Shown here piece after piece: positions 44,480 through 53,686 of a stretch of 64,000 bases of DNA. Within the stretch, counting starts at the first letter, position 1. Every line of letters starts with the position of its first letter. The stretch is from positions 744,001 to 808,000 of the forward strand of contig NZ_BMIA01000002.1 of NCBI RefSeq assembly GCF_014641595.1, read 5' to 3'. Below the pieces are notes generated by a model. The model had not been told where the DNA came from, searched no databases, and was given only the letters and a program-made list of their open reading frames with translations. The DNA is from Dyadobacter endophyticus (GTDB lineage Bacteria; Bacteroidota; Bacteroidia; Cytophagales; Spirosomataceae). The position numbers and the translations under genes are program-made.

Positions 44480-47400
44480 ATGAATGACTCCCCTTTTCGA
44501 AAACTTTTAAAACGTTTCAGGATTGCCGGCGCGACGGCCCTGGCATGTTGCAGCCTGGTCGCTACGGCCCAGACGGTGACGCCGGAAAAGCGCGTGCTGG
44601 TATTCTCGAAAACAGCCGGCTTCCGGCACTCCTCGATCCCGGCAGGTAAAACGGCCATCCTAAAACTGGGAAAAGAGACTGGTTTTGCCGTGGATACAAC
44701 CGAAAATGCAGCTGTTTTCACCAACAAAAACCTGCAAAAATACAGCACCATCATATTCCTGAACACCACCGGCAATGTATTGAATGATAAGCAGCAGGAT
44801 GCATTCGAACGCTACATTCAGGCTGGCGGTGGCTACGTGGGTATCCACGCCGCGACTGACACCGAATACGAGTGGCAATGGTATAACAAACTCGCAGGCG
44901 CCCAATTCCTCAGCCACCCGGGCAATCCGAATGTACAGGAAGGTGAAGCATTTGTGGTAAATGACCAACATCCTTCAATGGATGGTTTTCCAAAAAAATG
45001 GAAGATCAAAGACGAGTTTTATGATTTCAAGAACTTCAATGAGAAGGTAAACGTGCTCGTCAAGATCGACGAGAAGACTTACAAAGACGGCAAAATGGGT
45101 GACAACCACCCGATGTCTTGGTACCACGAGTTCGACGGAGGACGCGCATTCTACACCAACTTCGGGCATGAAGACGCGACTTTTACCAATCCTGTTTTTG
45201 TAAAACACCTTACGGGTGGCCTCAACTGGGCCATGGCATCGAAGCTGGATTATTCCAAATCCCGCCCCGAAGAGAACCGCTTTACTAAAAAAGTACTTGC
45301 TTCCAAACTCGACGAGCCAACGGAACTGGTTGTACTCGATGACCAGCGCGTGCTTTTTACGGAAAGAAAAGGCAAGGTGAAGCTCTATAATCCTAAAACC
45401 GGCAAGATAAAAATCGTTGGCGAGGTGCCCGTTTATACGAAACAGGAATACGGGCTGATGGGTCTGAACATCGATCCGAACTTCAAGACCAACAAACTGA
45501 TTTATATGTACTATTCGCCGCCATCGTCGGAGGCGGATACCGCACAGCATTTGTCGAGATTTAAATACGACGATCTGAAAGATACCGTACTGCTCAGCAC
45601 CGAGGAAGTTCTTTTAACCGTACCTGTCAAACGGACCGACTGCTGCCACACCGGCGGATCCATTGCCTGGGACAACAAAGGCAATCTTTATCTTTCGACC
45701 GGCGACGATGTAAATCCATTCCAATCCAATGGATACGGCCCTATCGACGAACGTCCGGGTCGCGAAGGCTGGGACGGCCAGCATACCTCATCGAACACCA
45801 ATTCTTTGAGAGGAAAAGTTCTTCGCATTAAGCCCCGCTACGGCGACCGCCGTGCCAATATGCCTGGTGGAACCAATCTGTACGACATTCCGGAAGGAAA
45901 TTTATTCCCTCCAGGAACCGAGAAGACCCGCGCTGAGATTTATGTAATGGGTACACGTAACCCTTACCGCATTTCGGTTGACCAGCACACCGGCTATTTA
46001 TATTGGGGCGATGTTGGGCCTGATGCTTCTGTGGATGATCCGAAGCGCGGCCCAAGAGGTTATGACGAAGTGAATCAGGCCAGAAAGGCCGGCTATTTCG
46101 GTTATCCGCTATTTATCGGCAACAACAGGCCTTACATCGATTTCAACTTTGCCGACAGCACTTCGGGTAAACCTTTCGATCCGGCGAAACCGATCAATAA
46201 TTCTCCGCATAACACCGGTATTCAGGAGCTACCTCCTGCTCAGCCTGCGTTCATTTACTATCCTTATGCCGATTCTCCGGAATTCGGAGCGATTGTGGGT
46301 AAAGGAGGCCGTAATGCGATGGCCGGACCGGTTTACTATGCCGCTGATTATCAAGATAGCAAGAGCAAATTTCCGTCATACTACAACGGCAAATTCTTCG
46401 CTTACGACTGGATTCGCGACTATATCAACATCGTGACCATGAATGAGAAAGGTGATTTGCAGAGCATTGAGCGCTTTCTGCCGGGCACGAAATTCAGTCA
46501 CCCGATCGATATGCAATTTGCTAACGACGGCTCGCTGTACACCCTCGAATACGGGCCTAACTGGTTTGCGCAAAATGACGAGGCAAGTCTCTCACACGTC
46601 ACTTTCAATGCCGGAAACCGCGTTCCTGTGGCTATCGCCGCCGCGACGAATACAACTGGTGCAGCACCCTTGAAAGTAACGTTCTCTTCCAAAGGCTCCA
46701 TGGACCACGACGGCGACCCGATTAAATACGAATGGTCGTTTGGAAAGGGACTGCCGAAAAGTACCCTGGCTAACCCGAGCTTTACCTACGCGAAGGCTGG
46801 CGAATATAGCGCTACGCTTAAAGTGACCGACAATGCAGGCAACTCCAATACTTCGGAAGTCATCGTGCGCGTGGGTAACGCTATTCCAAAAGTGGATGTG
46901 GCCATTAAAGGCAACAAGACTTTCTATTGGAACGATAAACCTGTCAACTACGAAGTGTCAGTGTCCGACAAAGAGGACGGTAGCCTGGCTACCAAGAAAA
47001 TCCCGGAAGACGAAGTTACATTGACCATCAACTACCTCGAAGGCTTCGACAAAACGCAGCTGGCGCAAGGGCATCAGGCAAATACCGGCTTTGAAACCGG
47101 TAAACGGATGATAGAACTGAGCGATTGCAAGGCCTGCCATTCGGTCGATAAAAAGTCGATCGGACCCGCATACCGCGAAGTAGCGAAGAAGTACGCCAGC
47201 GAACGCAACTCATTGAAAACGCTCACCGACAAGGTACTTAAAGGAGGAAGCGGCGTTTGGGGCGAGCAGGCAATGCCTGGCCACCCGCAGCACAAGCCCG
47301 AGGAAGTAGAAGAAATGGTGAAATACATTCTCGGACTTGCTAACCAAAAGGCTGTCGATAAAAAGCCATTGAAGAGCTCTTACGTAACCCAGGCTAAGAA

Positions 47401-47887
47401 AAAAGATGGTTCGTACATTTTCACGGCCAGCTACACCGACAAAGGTAACGGCGCGATGGGACCACTCACCGGCTCTAAAACCGTAGCATTGCGTCCGTCG
47501 ACCCTGATGGCAAACATGGCGGACACGACCAGAAATACCTTCAAATACAAAGGTAATAATGGTAGTGAAATGGTCATTGGGATGAAAGATGGCAGCTTTA
47601 TCGCATTCGATGATATCGACCTGACCGAGATTTCCAAACTGGCTGTTTCAGTGGGTAGCAAAGCAGGCCAATCTGCCGGCGGGACTTTGGAAATCCGGCT
47701 TGACGGCGTTGCCGGCGTTAAGATTGGCGAGGGCAAAGTCGATAAATCCGAAACCATCAGCATTCCTGTGAAAGCGCCGGCGGATGGCAAGCTGCACAAG
47801 GTGTATTTTGTATTTAAAAATGCTGAAGCGGGTAATAAGCCACTGTTTTCGATGGAATCGGTACGGTTTGAGAATACTGTGCTGTAA
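44480..47887 (+). CDS. Secreted ThuA / sugar dehydrogenase / PKD / cytochrome c / CBM-like fusion
   Basis: A 1135-residue multidomain secreted protein with an N-terminal signal (about residues 1-33, cleaved after VATAQ). Domains in order: ThuA-like glutamine amidotransferase fold (about 38-255, VLVFSKTAGFRH and IHAATDTEYEW); a PQQ-dependent soluble glucose/sorbosone dehydrogenase propeller (about 270-710, GLMGLNIDPNF, TDCCHTGGSI, YVMGTRNPYRI); PKD (about 720-800, DHDGDPIKYEWSF); class I cytochrome c (about 865-955, CKACHS near 882-887, Met ligand in AMPGHPQ); and a C-terminal CBM6-like part (about 975-1135). It is downstream of the cytosolic operon after a terminator, so it may be separately transcribed. 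Confidence 0.9.
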   Translation: MNDSPFRKLLKRFRIAGATALACCSLVATAQTVTPEKRVLVFSKTAGFRHSSIPAGKTAILKLGKETGFAVDTTENAAVFTNKNLQKYSTIIFLNTTGNVLNDKQQDAFERYIQAGGGYVGIHAATDTEYEWQWYNKLAGAQFLSHPGNPNVQEGEAFVVNDQHPSMDGFPKKWKIKDEFYDFKNFNEKVNVLVKIDEKTYKDGKMGDNHPMSWYHEFDGGRAFYTNFGHEDATFTNPVFVKHLTGGLNWAMASKLDYSKSRPEENRFTKKVLASKLDEPTELVVLDDQRVLFTERKGKVKLYNPKTGKIKIVGEVPVYTKQEYGLMGLNIDPNFKTNKLIYMYYSPPSSEADTAQHLSRFKYDDLKDTVLLSTEEVLLTVPVKRTDCCHTGGSIAWDNKGNLYLSTGDDVNPFQSNGYGPIDERPGREGWDGQHTSSNTNSLRGKVLRIKPRYGDRRANMPGGTNLYDIPEGNLFPPGTEKTRAEIYVMGTRNPYRISVDQHTGYLYWGDVGPDASVDDPKRGPRGYDEVNQARKAGYFGYPLFIGNNRPYIDFNFADSTSGKPFDPAKPINNSPHNTGIQELPPAQPAFIYYPYADSPEFGAIVGKGGRNAMAGPVYYAADYQDSKSKFPSYYNGKFFAYDWIRDYINIVTMNEKGDLQSIERFLPGTKFSHPIDMQFANDGSLYTLEYGPNWFAQNDEASLSHVTFNAGNRVPVAIAAATNTTGAAPLKVTFSSKGSMDHDGDPIKYEWSFGKGLPKSTLANPSFTYAKAGEYSATLKVTDNAGNSNTSEVIVRVGNAIPKVDVAIKGNKTFYWNDKPVNYEVSVSDKEDGSLATKKIPEDEVTLTINYLEGFDKTQLAQGHQANTGFETGKRMIELSDCKACHSVDKKSIGPAYREVAKKYASERNSLKTLTDKVLKGGSGVWGEQAMPGHPQHKPEEVEEMVKYILGLANQKAVDKKPLKSSYVTQAKKKDGSYIFTASYTDKGNGAMGPLTGSKTVALRPSTLMANMADTTRNTFKYKGNNGSEMVIGMKDGSFIAFDDIDLTEISKLAVSVGSKAGQSAGGTLEIRLDGVAGVKIGEGKVDKSETISIPVKAPADGKLHKVYFVFKNAEAGNKPLFSMESVRFENTVL

Positions 47888-47909
47888 AAGCAGCTTATGT
47901 TGAAAATAA

Positions 47910-47942
47910 CAAAAGCGGGCTTCTTGAAGGAGCCCGCTTTTG
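47910..47942. terminator. Bidirectional terminator between the ThuA fusion and S74 repeat gene
   Basis: 12-base stem (47910-47921, CAAAAGCGGGCT, with 47931-47942, AGCCCGCTTTTG) and a 9-base loop. Lies between convergent genes. Confidence 0.85.
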
Positions 47943-47964
47943 CATTTAAATAACTGGTCAGACC

Positions 47965-49434
47965 CTACTTTTGAATCACCATCTTTCTCACACCGTTGCT
48001 TTTGCCGTCGGTTACCAGTTCATAAAGAAAAACCCCGTTTTGCAAAGTTTCCGCCGAAATTGTGAGTTTCCCTTCACCACGCTCCTTCACCGGGTAGGAG
48101 TTCATTCTGACTCCATTCACTGAATACACATTAATAACCGCCTCCCCGACTGCCTCCGGAATGAAATATTTGATTGACGAGCTTCCCGAAAAGCCATTCG
48201 GCACATTTTGTTCGAGCACTACGCCATTAGCATTAGGCGCCGTCCGCGCTGCATTTCCCGTCAAAGGTTTTACCGTACTCGAAGCAACAATTCGCTCCAA
48301 CTGTTCGAGCCGCTTCGACAATGCGGCTACTTGTACATTCATTTCTTTCAATTCGGCATCCTTCTGCTCAATTACTTGCTGCTGTTCCTTCACTGAATTG
48401 ATCAAAATGTATGTTACCGCATTGGCATCATAATCCAGATACTCTGTTTTATTGCCCAATGAATCCTGGTGCATGAATGTGTCGATGGTGTAAGGAGCTA
48501 TTTTCTGCATTTCCTGTGCGATGATGCCGACAAACCGCTTGTCGCCCGTCTCGATTCCTGCTTTGCCGTTGTACTGAAACCATACCGGTTTGATTTGTTT
48601 GAGCAAATCGAGACCGTCGGTAAAGTCGGTGACGTTCTTTTTAAGGCGGCTGTCGGAGATTACACTCCAATTAGGAGACCCTGGCTTTGCCGCAGCCGAT
48701 GTACTAAGTTGCAACTGAAAAAATGGTGCAGAAACACCTATACCTACCGTAGCATTGCTAGCGCCAAGAACGACGCTGTTGCTCGATGCAACCTTCGCGT
48801 TTGCTCCAATCGCGGTGGCATTTACAAGCGTGTAGTCCCCTCCGCTCATATAACCCAAATAGGTATTGTTGTTACCGCTCGTATTGCTATACCCTGCTTT
48901 GAATCCAAAAAAACAATTGTAATTCCCTTTATTCTCATACCCAGCCTGACTGCCCAAAAAAGCGTTTCCGGTATCAACTCCGCCCGACCAGAGCCCGCTT
49001 TTGTATCCAACTATGACATTCTCGTTCCCATGTGAAAGAACATGAGCCGCACGGTCACCAATGAATGTGTTTTGATTACCGCCTTTGTTGCCTTCACCCG
49101 CAGCGAAACCTATGAATGTATTATTGTTCCCATTATTATTATATCCGGCAATACCCCCTACGAATGTATTCTCGGCCCCAGTAGTGTTCTTAAAATAGCC
49201 AGCATTATTACCGACAAACGTATTACTACTACCCGTCGTATTTGACGCCCCTGCGTAGTGTCCGATAAACGTATTGTAAGTGCCGGTGTTGACTTTCCCG
49301 GCATCAAGCCCAAAAAATGAATGCGCTGATCCTTGCGTGCCAGCCCCCTGCCCATAATGCGTTTGCGCATTTACCCGGGTAATTGCACAAACCCCAACCA
49401 GCAGTGCTCCTGCCATTTTGTACCATTTTTTCAT
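47965..49434 (-). CDS. Secreted S74 chaperone protein with YadA-head-like repeats and T9SS tail (short paralogue)
   Basis: 489 residues with a signal peptide (about 1-23, cleaved after VNAQ). About nine tandem 16-18-residue repeats follow (roughly 45-195), each of the form N-T-F-[IV]-G-x-x-A-G, matching YadA head repeats that form a left-handed beta-roll trimer. A link (ATAIGANAKVASSN) leads to the peptidase S74 chaperone domain (about 255-345) with SDSRLKKN, the self-cleaving Ser/Lys motif. After a coiled coil (about 350-400) comes a T9SS type A sorting domain (about 410-489, NVPNGF, YFIPEAV, VFLYELVTDGK, KMVIQK). This suggests a trimeric surface adhesin or fibre exported by T9SS. Confidence 0.88.
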   Translation of the reverse strand: MKKWYKMAGALLVGVCAITRVNAQTHYGQGAGTQGSAHSFFGLDAGKVNTGTYNTFIGHYAGASNTTGSSNTFVGNNAGYFKNTTGAENTFVGGIAGYNNNGNNNTFIGFAAGEGNKGGNQNTFIGDRAAHVLSHGNENVIVGYKSGLWSGGVDTGNAFLGSQAGYENKGNYNCFFGFKAGYSNTSGNNNTYLGYMSGGDYTLVNATAIGANAKVASSNSVVLGASNATVGIGVSAPFFQLQLSTSAAAKPGSPNWSVISDSRLKKNVTDFTDGLDLLKQIKPVWFQYNGKAGIETGDKRFVGIIAQEMQKIAPYTIDTFMHQDSLGNKTEYLDYDANAVTYILINSVKEQQQVIEQKDAELKEMNVQVAALSKRLEQLERIVASSTVKPLTGNAARTAPNANGVVLEQNVPNGFSGSSSIKYFIPEAVGEAVINVYSVNGVRMNSYPVKERGEGKLTISAETLQNGVFLYELVTDGKSNGVRKMVIQK

Positions 49435-49508
49435 ACTGCTAGTGTGTTTAATAGGGACGAGTCCTCATGATAATACAATGCCTTCTTAATTTCCTGGGTT
49501 TTTAAATC

Positions 49509-51422
49509 TCACTCCACCAACATTTTCTTCGCGCCCATACTTTTACCGTCGGTGACCAGATCGTAAACATGCAAACCGCTCTTGTATTTGTCTGCTGAAA
49601 TGACCAATTCACCGGCACCACGCTCGGATATCACGTGTGAGCTAACTTTTACGCCTCCTACCGTATAGATATCGATGACCGCCGTTTTTACGGATTGCGG
49701 AATAAAATATTTGATGGAAGTCCTGTTTGAAAAACCGTTGGGGACATTTTGTTCCAGGGCGCCATTGGAATGTTCATCCACTTTGTTGAAAGTCCCTGGC
49801 ACCGAACTTATCAACCTTTCCAATTTTCCCAAGCGATCTTCCAGCTCCCTGATTTTCGTTTCCTTGTTCTCAATCGCTTTTTGCTGCTCTTTTACGGAAT
49901 TGATCAGGATATAAGTGACTGCATTAGCGTCATAGTCCAGGTACTCTGTTTTGTTGCCTAAAGAGTCCTGATGTATGAATGTGCCGATGGTGTAAGGCGC
50001 TATTTTCTGCATTTCCTGCGCGATGATGCCAACGAATTTCTTATCGCCCGTCTCGATTCCTGCTTTGCCGTTGTACTGAAACCACACGGGTTTGATTTCT
50101 TTGAGCAAATCGAGGCCGTCGTTAAAGTCGGAAATATCCTTCTTCAACCTTCTATCTGACATGATTATCCAGCTCGACGAACCGGCCTTTGCGGCTGTGC
50201 CCGTACTCATTTGCAGCTGATACACCGGTGCCGACACCCCGATTCCTATGTTGGCGTTATTGCCTAAAACCAGGCAATTGCTCGCTGTGACTTTCGCGGA
50301 CGCCCCAAGCGCAGTTGCATTGACGATATCCTCTTTCCCTCCGGCACTGTATCCCAGATAGGTATTCTTTTCGCCCGTAGTGTTATAATATCCGGCGCCG
50401 TGTCCAAGAAATGTATTGAGACTTCCACTTTTATTGGAGTACCCAGCCTTACCACCCAAAAAAGCATTTCCAGTACCACTTTCGCTATTGAATCCTGATT
50501 GAGTACCAACAAAGGTGTTCAGGCTTCCCGTGGTGTTCCAGCGGCCCGACCCGTTGCCTATGAAATTGTTATCATTTCCATTATTATACCATCCGATTTC
50601 TTTCCCGAGCATCACATTATTATCTCCTTTGCTTTGCATTCCGGAGCCGTCACCTACAATTGTATTGTTGTTTCCTTTACTCTGCCAGCCCGCAGAGGCA
50701 CCGAAGTAAGAATTGGATTGTCCTTCGGCATTGGCCCCGGCAGCTGTTCCGACAAACGTGCAGAAGCTCTTATTATCAAAATTCGCCCCTGCTTCATGTC
50801 CTATCAGCGTATTTGCGGTTCCTGTTGTATTAACGAAGCCCGCTTTGGTACCTATAAAAGTGTTAGCGAAGCCCAATGTATTGGAATAGCCCGATTTCCG
50901 TCCAATAAAAATATTGCTGCTTGACTTATTGCTATAACCGGCCTCGGCCCCGATGAATACGTTATCGTTACCATTCGCATTCGCATTTCCCGCCTCATAC
51001 CCCAGAAATACGTTACTGGAACCGGTACTTAGTCCACCGGCGCCCGCCCCCAGATAGGAATTGTAGTTTCCAGCGCCGGTAACACCGCAACTGGATCCAA
51101 CAAACGTATTTCCATGGGAATCTCCGTTCCCCGCACCAGCGTTGTAACCAAGTAAAGTATTTGATGTTCCGGTATTCGTTTGACCGGCACTATAACCCAC
51201 AAAAGTGTTGTAGCCGCCGGAAGTCGTATTAGCGCCGGAGAAGTGTCCTAAAAAAGTATTGAAGGAGCCGGAATTCACTTTACCCGCATTGGTGCCAAAG
51301 AAGGCGTGACCTGTTCCGGAAACGCCCGCGCCAGTCCCGTAGTGAGTTTGAGCATTGCCCGGGCGGGTCACCGCTCCCATCATCGCGATGGCCAATAAAA
51401 TTGGTTTGAAAAAATGTTTCAT
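49509..51422 (-). CDS. Secreted S74 chaperone protein with YadA-head-like repeats and T9SS tail (long paralogue)
   Basis: 637 residues with the same build as the 489-residue protein next door. Signal peptide (about 1-24, cleaved after GNAQ); about nineteen 16-17-residue N-T-F-[LVI]-G-x-x-A-G repeats (roughly 50-370); link (ATALGASAKVTASN); S74 chaperone domain (about 420-505) with SDRRLKKD; coiled coil (about 510-560); T9SS sorting domain (about 565-637) with NVPNGF, VHVYDLVTDGK and KKMLVE. S74, coiled coil and tail are nearly the same in both proteins, and the size difference of 148 residues is close to nine repeat units. Likely produced by duplication followed by repeat gain or loss. Spacer to the short paralogue is 74 bases. 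Confidence 0.88.
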   Translation of the reverse strand: MKHFFKPILLAIAMMGAVTRPGNAQTHYGTGAGVSGTGHAFFGTNAGKVNSGSFNTFLGHFSGANTTSGGYNTFVGYSAGQTNTGTSNTLLGYNAGAGNGDSHGNTFVGSSCGVTGAGNYNSYLGAGAGGLSTGSSNVFLGYEAGNANANGNDNVFIGAEAGYSNKSSSNIFIGRKSGYSNTLGFANTFIGTKAGFVNTTGTANTLIGHEAGANFDNKSFCTFVGTAAGANAEGQSNSYFGASAGWQSKGNNNTIVGDGSGMQSKGDNNVMLGKEIGWYNNGNDNNFIGNGSGRWNTTGSLNTFVGTQSGFNSESGTGNAFLGGKAGYSNKSGSLNTFLGHGAGYYNTTGEKNTYLGYSAGGKEDIVNATALGASAKVTASNCLVLGNNANIGIGVSAPVYQLQMSTGTAAKAGSSSWIIMSDRRLKKDISDFNDGLDLLKEIKPVWFQYNGKAGIETGDKKFVGIIAQEMQKIAPYTIGTFIHQDSLGNKTEYLDYDANAVTYILINSVKEQQKAIENKETKIRELEDRLGKLERLISSVPGTFNKVDEHSNGALEQNVPNGFSNRTSIKYFIPQSVKTAVIDIYTVGGVKVSSHVISERGAGELVISADKYKSGLHVYDLVTDGKSMGAKKMLVE

Positions 51423-51677
51423 AATACTATTGTTTAGGTGAATGAGGTGTCTTTCAGATCTAAATCCAACTCAATTTCACCTTTCAATAGCACTTGGTAG
51501 CACAAAAATGATTCAGGGGTGACAGAAGCTTAGTCAAAGGAAAGTGCCGCAAAGTAGTTCGTGTTTAGGTAATAATGCGGACAACATCTCTACTAATACG
51601 AAATACCAGCTAGCTCGGCACGCGACTATAAATACCTGTAATTAGGTAACCTGAAAAGCAACAACTAATTGAAATTC

Positions 51678-52478
51678 CTACTTCGCAAACCCCTCAATCC
51701 CCAACCCAAACAAAGCAAAATCATACTTTACAGGATCGCTGGGATCGAGCAGGCGCAGCGATGCGGTAAGTTCAGTGGCAGTCTGCCAGTCGGTGACGGG
51801 CCGTTTGATAAGCCCTAGAACGCGTGCGACGCGGTCGACATGGACATCACAGGGGCAGACGAGTTGTGCAGGACGGATGGTGTTCCAGATGCCGAAGTCG
51901 ACACCTTGGTTGTCTTTGCGCACCATCCAGCGCAGAAACATGTTCAGGCGCTTGCACGAGGATTTGCGCACGGGTGTGGCAATGTGCTTGCGCGTACGTA
52001 AAGGAAAGTTTTCAGAATTTGAAAAAAGGTCGTGGAAGCCTACCAGCCCTTTTTCGATGGTAATATCGCTGGACGTCATAGGACTGCTGAATGCAAATTC
52101 CAGCGAGTCATGGACTTTGTAGTATTCCTGAAAGAAATGCAGGAAATAGAGTGTATCGGTGGCGTTGAAAGTGCGATGTTTGAAATGCAAGAAGGGTTTC
52201 AGGTCGCTTTCATGGTGATTGCGTACGAAATCGTAAGGCGCATTGTCCATCAATGTAGCCAGTTCGAGGCATTTACTGATAATGGTTTTGCGTTGCCCCC
52301 AGGCAAGTACTGCCGCCCAAAAGCCCATGATTTCGATATCCTGCTTGGTAGAAAACCGGTGCGGGATGCTGATCGGGTCGAAAGGAATGAAGTCCGGCCG
52401 GTTATATTGTGCTACTTTTTCGTCCAGCAGTTCCGCCACATATTCCGCCGGGTAGGCGGTTGTATCAACGTCTGGCAT
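51678..52478 (-). CDS. TIGR02757 family protein
   Basis: 266 residues from the ATG at 52478 (MPDVDTTAYPAEYVAELLDEK). It fits the TIGR02757 family of Bacteroidota, whose members resemble DNA glycosylase-like helical proteins but have no tested role. Conserved-looking parts are FIPFDPISIPHRFSTKQDIE, EIMGFWAAVLAWGQRKTI, CKRLNMFLRWMVRKD and LVCPCDVHVDRVARVLGL, the last with a helix-hairpin-helix-like look. It overlaps the small membrane protein gene by 14 bases. Confidence 0.8.
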   Translation of the reverse strand: MPDVDTTAYPAEYVAELLDEKVAQYNRPDFIPFDPISIPHRFSTKQDIEIMGFWAAVLAWGQRKTIISKCLELATLMDNAPYDFVRNHHESDLKPFLHFKHRTFNATDTLYFLHFFQEYYKVHDSLEFAFSSPMTSSDITIEKGLVGFHDLFSNSENFPLRTRKHIATPVRKSSCKRLNMFLRWMVRKDNQGVDFGIWNTIRPAQLVCPCDVHVDRVARVLGLIKRPVTDWQTATELTASLRLLDPSDPVKYDFALFGLGIEGFAK

Positions 52479-52677
52479 GGCTACCTCCGAACAGGTAAGC
52501 CAGCACACGTGAAATACCTGAGAAAATCATCACAATCCCGGAAAAGAGAAATGTAAAAATGGCGATAAACGGATACAACAGGGTAAACATAACGCTCCAA
52601 ATCTTGTATCCGGCCGTATGTTTAAGCGCTTCGCGTTCCTCTTCTCTTTTGGAACGAAATTGTGGTGCGTGCTTCAT
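52465..52677 (-). CDS. Small membrane protein of unknown function
   Basis: 70 residues from the ATG at 52677; a TTG eight codons upstream is less likely because it would overlap the LysM gene. A charged N-terminus (KHAPQFRSKREEEREALKH) is followed by one or two hydrophobic segments (about 27-60, VMFTLLYPFIAIFTFLFSG) and a basic tail. No family recognised. Lies between LysM and TIGR02757 genes in the same direction. Confidence 0.6.
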   Translation of the reverse strand: MKHAPQFRSKREEEREALKHTAGYKIWSVMFTLLYPFIAIFTFLFSGIVMIFSGISRVLAYLFGGSHARR

Positions 52678-52693
52678 AATATCTTTACCGTGG

Positions 52694-53683
52694 TTACTCA
52701 AGATAACTGACTACGGCCCTGAATCGTTTGCTATTGGGGGAAACTTTTTCAAATGCGCGGGACGACAGTTTGATCACAATGTCGTCGTTTACGCTCGTAT
52801 CGGGAATGCGGCCGATAATGCGGACGATGATTTTCTCCTGATTGTATTCATTCAAAACCTCTACCAGCGAACCGATTGGCGCTGTACGGTGCAAACCCAG
52901 AAACTTGCTCGTACTTTCGTCCGTTTCGATCACCTCCGCCAGACCTGATTCCGATTTCTTCTTGCTTTTCACCACTTTCGGAGGAGCAACTTCTTCCACG
53001 GGTTTCACAACCTTCTCGGGAACCACTGCTTTCGCTTTCACCGAATCTTTCACCACGGTAGTAGCTACCTTAGGTGCTGGCGGTGTTACAACCGGTGCAG
53101 CTGCTTTTTCGGCGCCTTTTTCACTCACGATAAGCTCCTGGCCATCTTTCAGGTTATCGTCCGTAAGATTGTTCCATTTGCGGAGGTCGGCCATCAGAAC
53201 ACCATATTTAACGGCAACACGGTACAATGTCTGACCCGGTTCTACTTTGTGGATCCCATTCGCCGGAGCGGCAGTGGCGGGTGCCGACGGGGCTGATGTA
53301 CTTGTGGCTACCGAGGGTGTATCGGCAACAGGCTTGGTTTCTTTCACCTCTGCCTTCACAAGTTCCTTTTTCTCCTCTTTCTTATCGTCCTTTCTGGAGT
53401 CTTTCTTAGTGGCCTTAGGCGTGTAAGGCACGCGGATCGTCTGTCCCGACTGAATCTGGTCGCTCATGCCGGGGTTGGCTTCGCGCAGGGCGTGGATCGT
53501 GGTTCCGTACTGGCGCACGACGGCAAACATCGTCTGCCCCTGGTTAACCTTATGTATAACAAAGATCTTCCCCCCTACCTTTTCGACCCCAACGGAGTCA
53601 ACAGCACTCAATCCCCTAGCCCGGGCACTCGTCAAACCTAGCATCAATCCTGCCAAAAGGGCCAGGCAAAAAATGTATTTCAT
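52694..53683 (-). CDS. Secreted LysM protein with C-terminal RlpA-like domain
   Basis: 329 residues. A signal peptide (about 1-22) is followed by two LysM modules (about 40-85, HKVNQGQTMFAVVRQYGTT, and about 147-190, HKVEPGQTLYRVAVKYGV), which bind peptidoglycan. Between them lies a Lys/Ala/Ser/Pro-rich spacer (about 95-145). The C-terminus (about 245-329, SGLAEVIE, HRTAPIGSLVEV, IIVRIIGRIPD, IVIKLSSRAFE) resembles the double-psi beta-barrel of RlpA-like proteins, some of which act as lytic transglycosylases. The classic catalytic Asp is not clearly placed, so enzyme activity is uncertain. It probably anchors to the cell wall. Confidence 0.82.
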   Translation of the reverse strand: MKYIFCLALLAGLMLGLTSARARGLSAVDSVGVEKVGGKIFVIHKVNQGQTMFAVVRQYGTTIHALREANPGMSDQIQSGQTIRVPYTPKATKKDSRKDDKKEEKKELVKAEVKETKPVADTPSVATSTSAPSAPATAAPANGIHKVEPGQTLYRVAVKYGVLMADLRKWNNLTDDNLKDGQELIVSEKGAEKAAAPVVTPPAPKVATTVVKDSVKAKAVVPEKVVKPVEEVAPPKVVKSKKKSESGLAEVIETDESTSKFLGLHRTAPIGSLVEVLNEYNQEKIIVRIIGRIPDTSVNDDIVIKLSSRAFEKVSPNSKRFRAVVSYLE

Positions 53684-53686
53684 TTA

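Noticed and set aside
48790..51300. Strongly repetitive DNA resembling a repeat array
   Set aside because: The repeats are degenerate codons for N-T-F-G-x-x-A-G units inside two open frames, not CRISPR repeats with unique spacers.
47965..51422. Prophage tail fibre region
   Set aside because: S74 domains occur in phage fibres, but no other phage genes are present and both proteins have signal peptides and T9SS tails.
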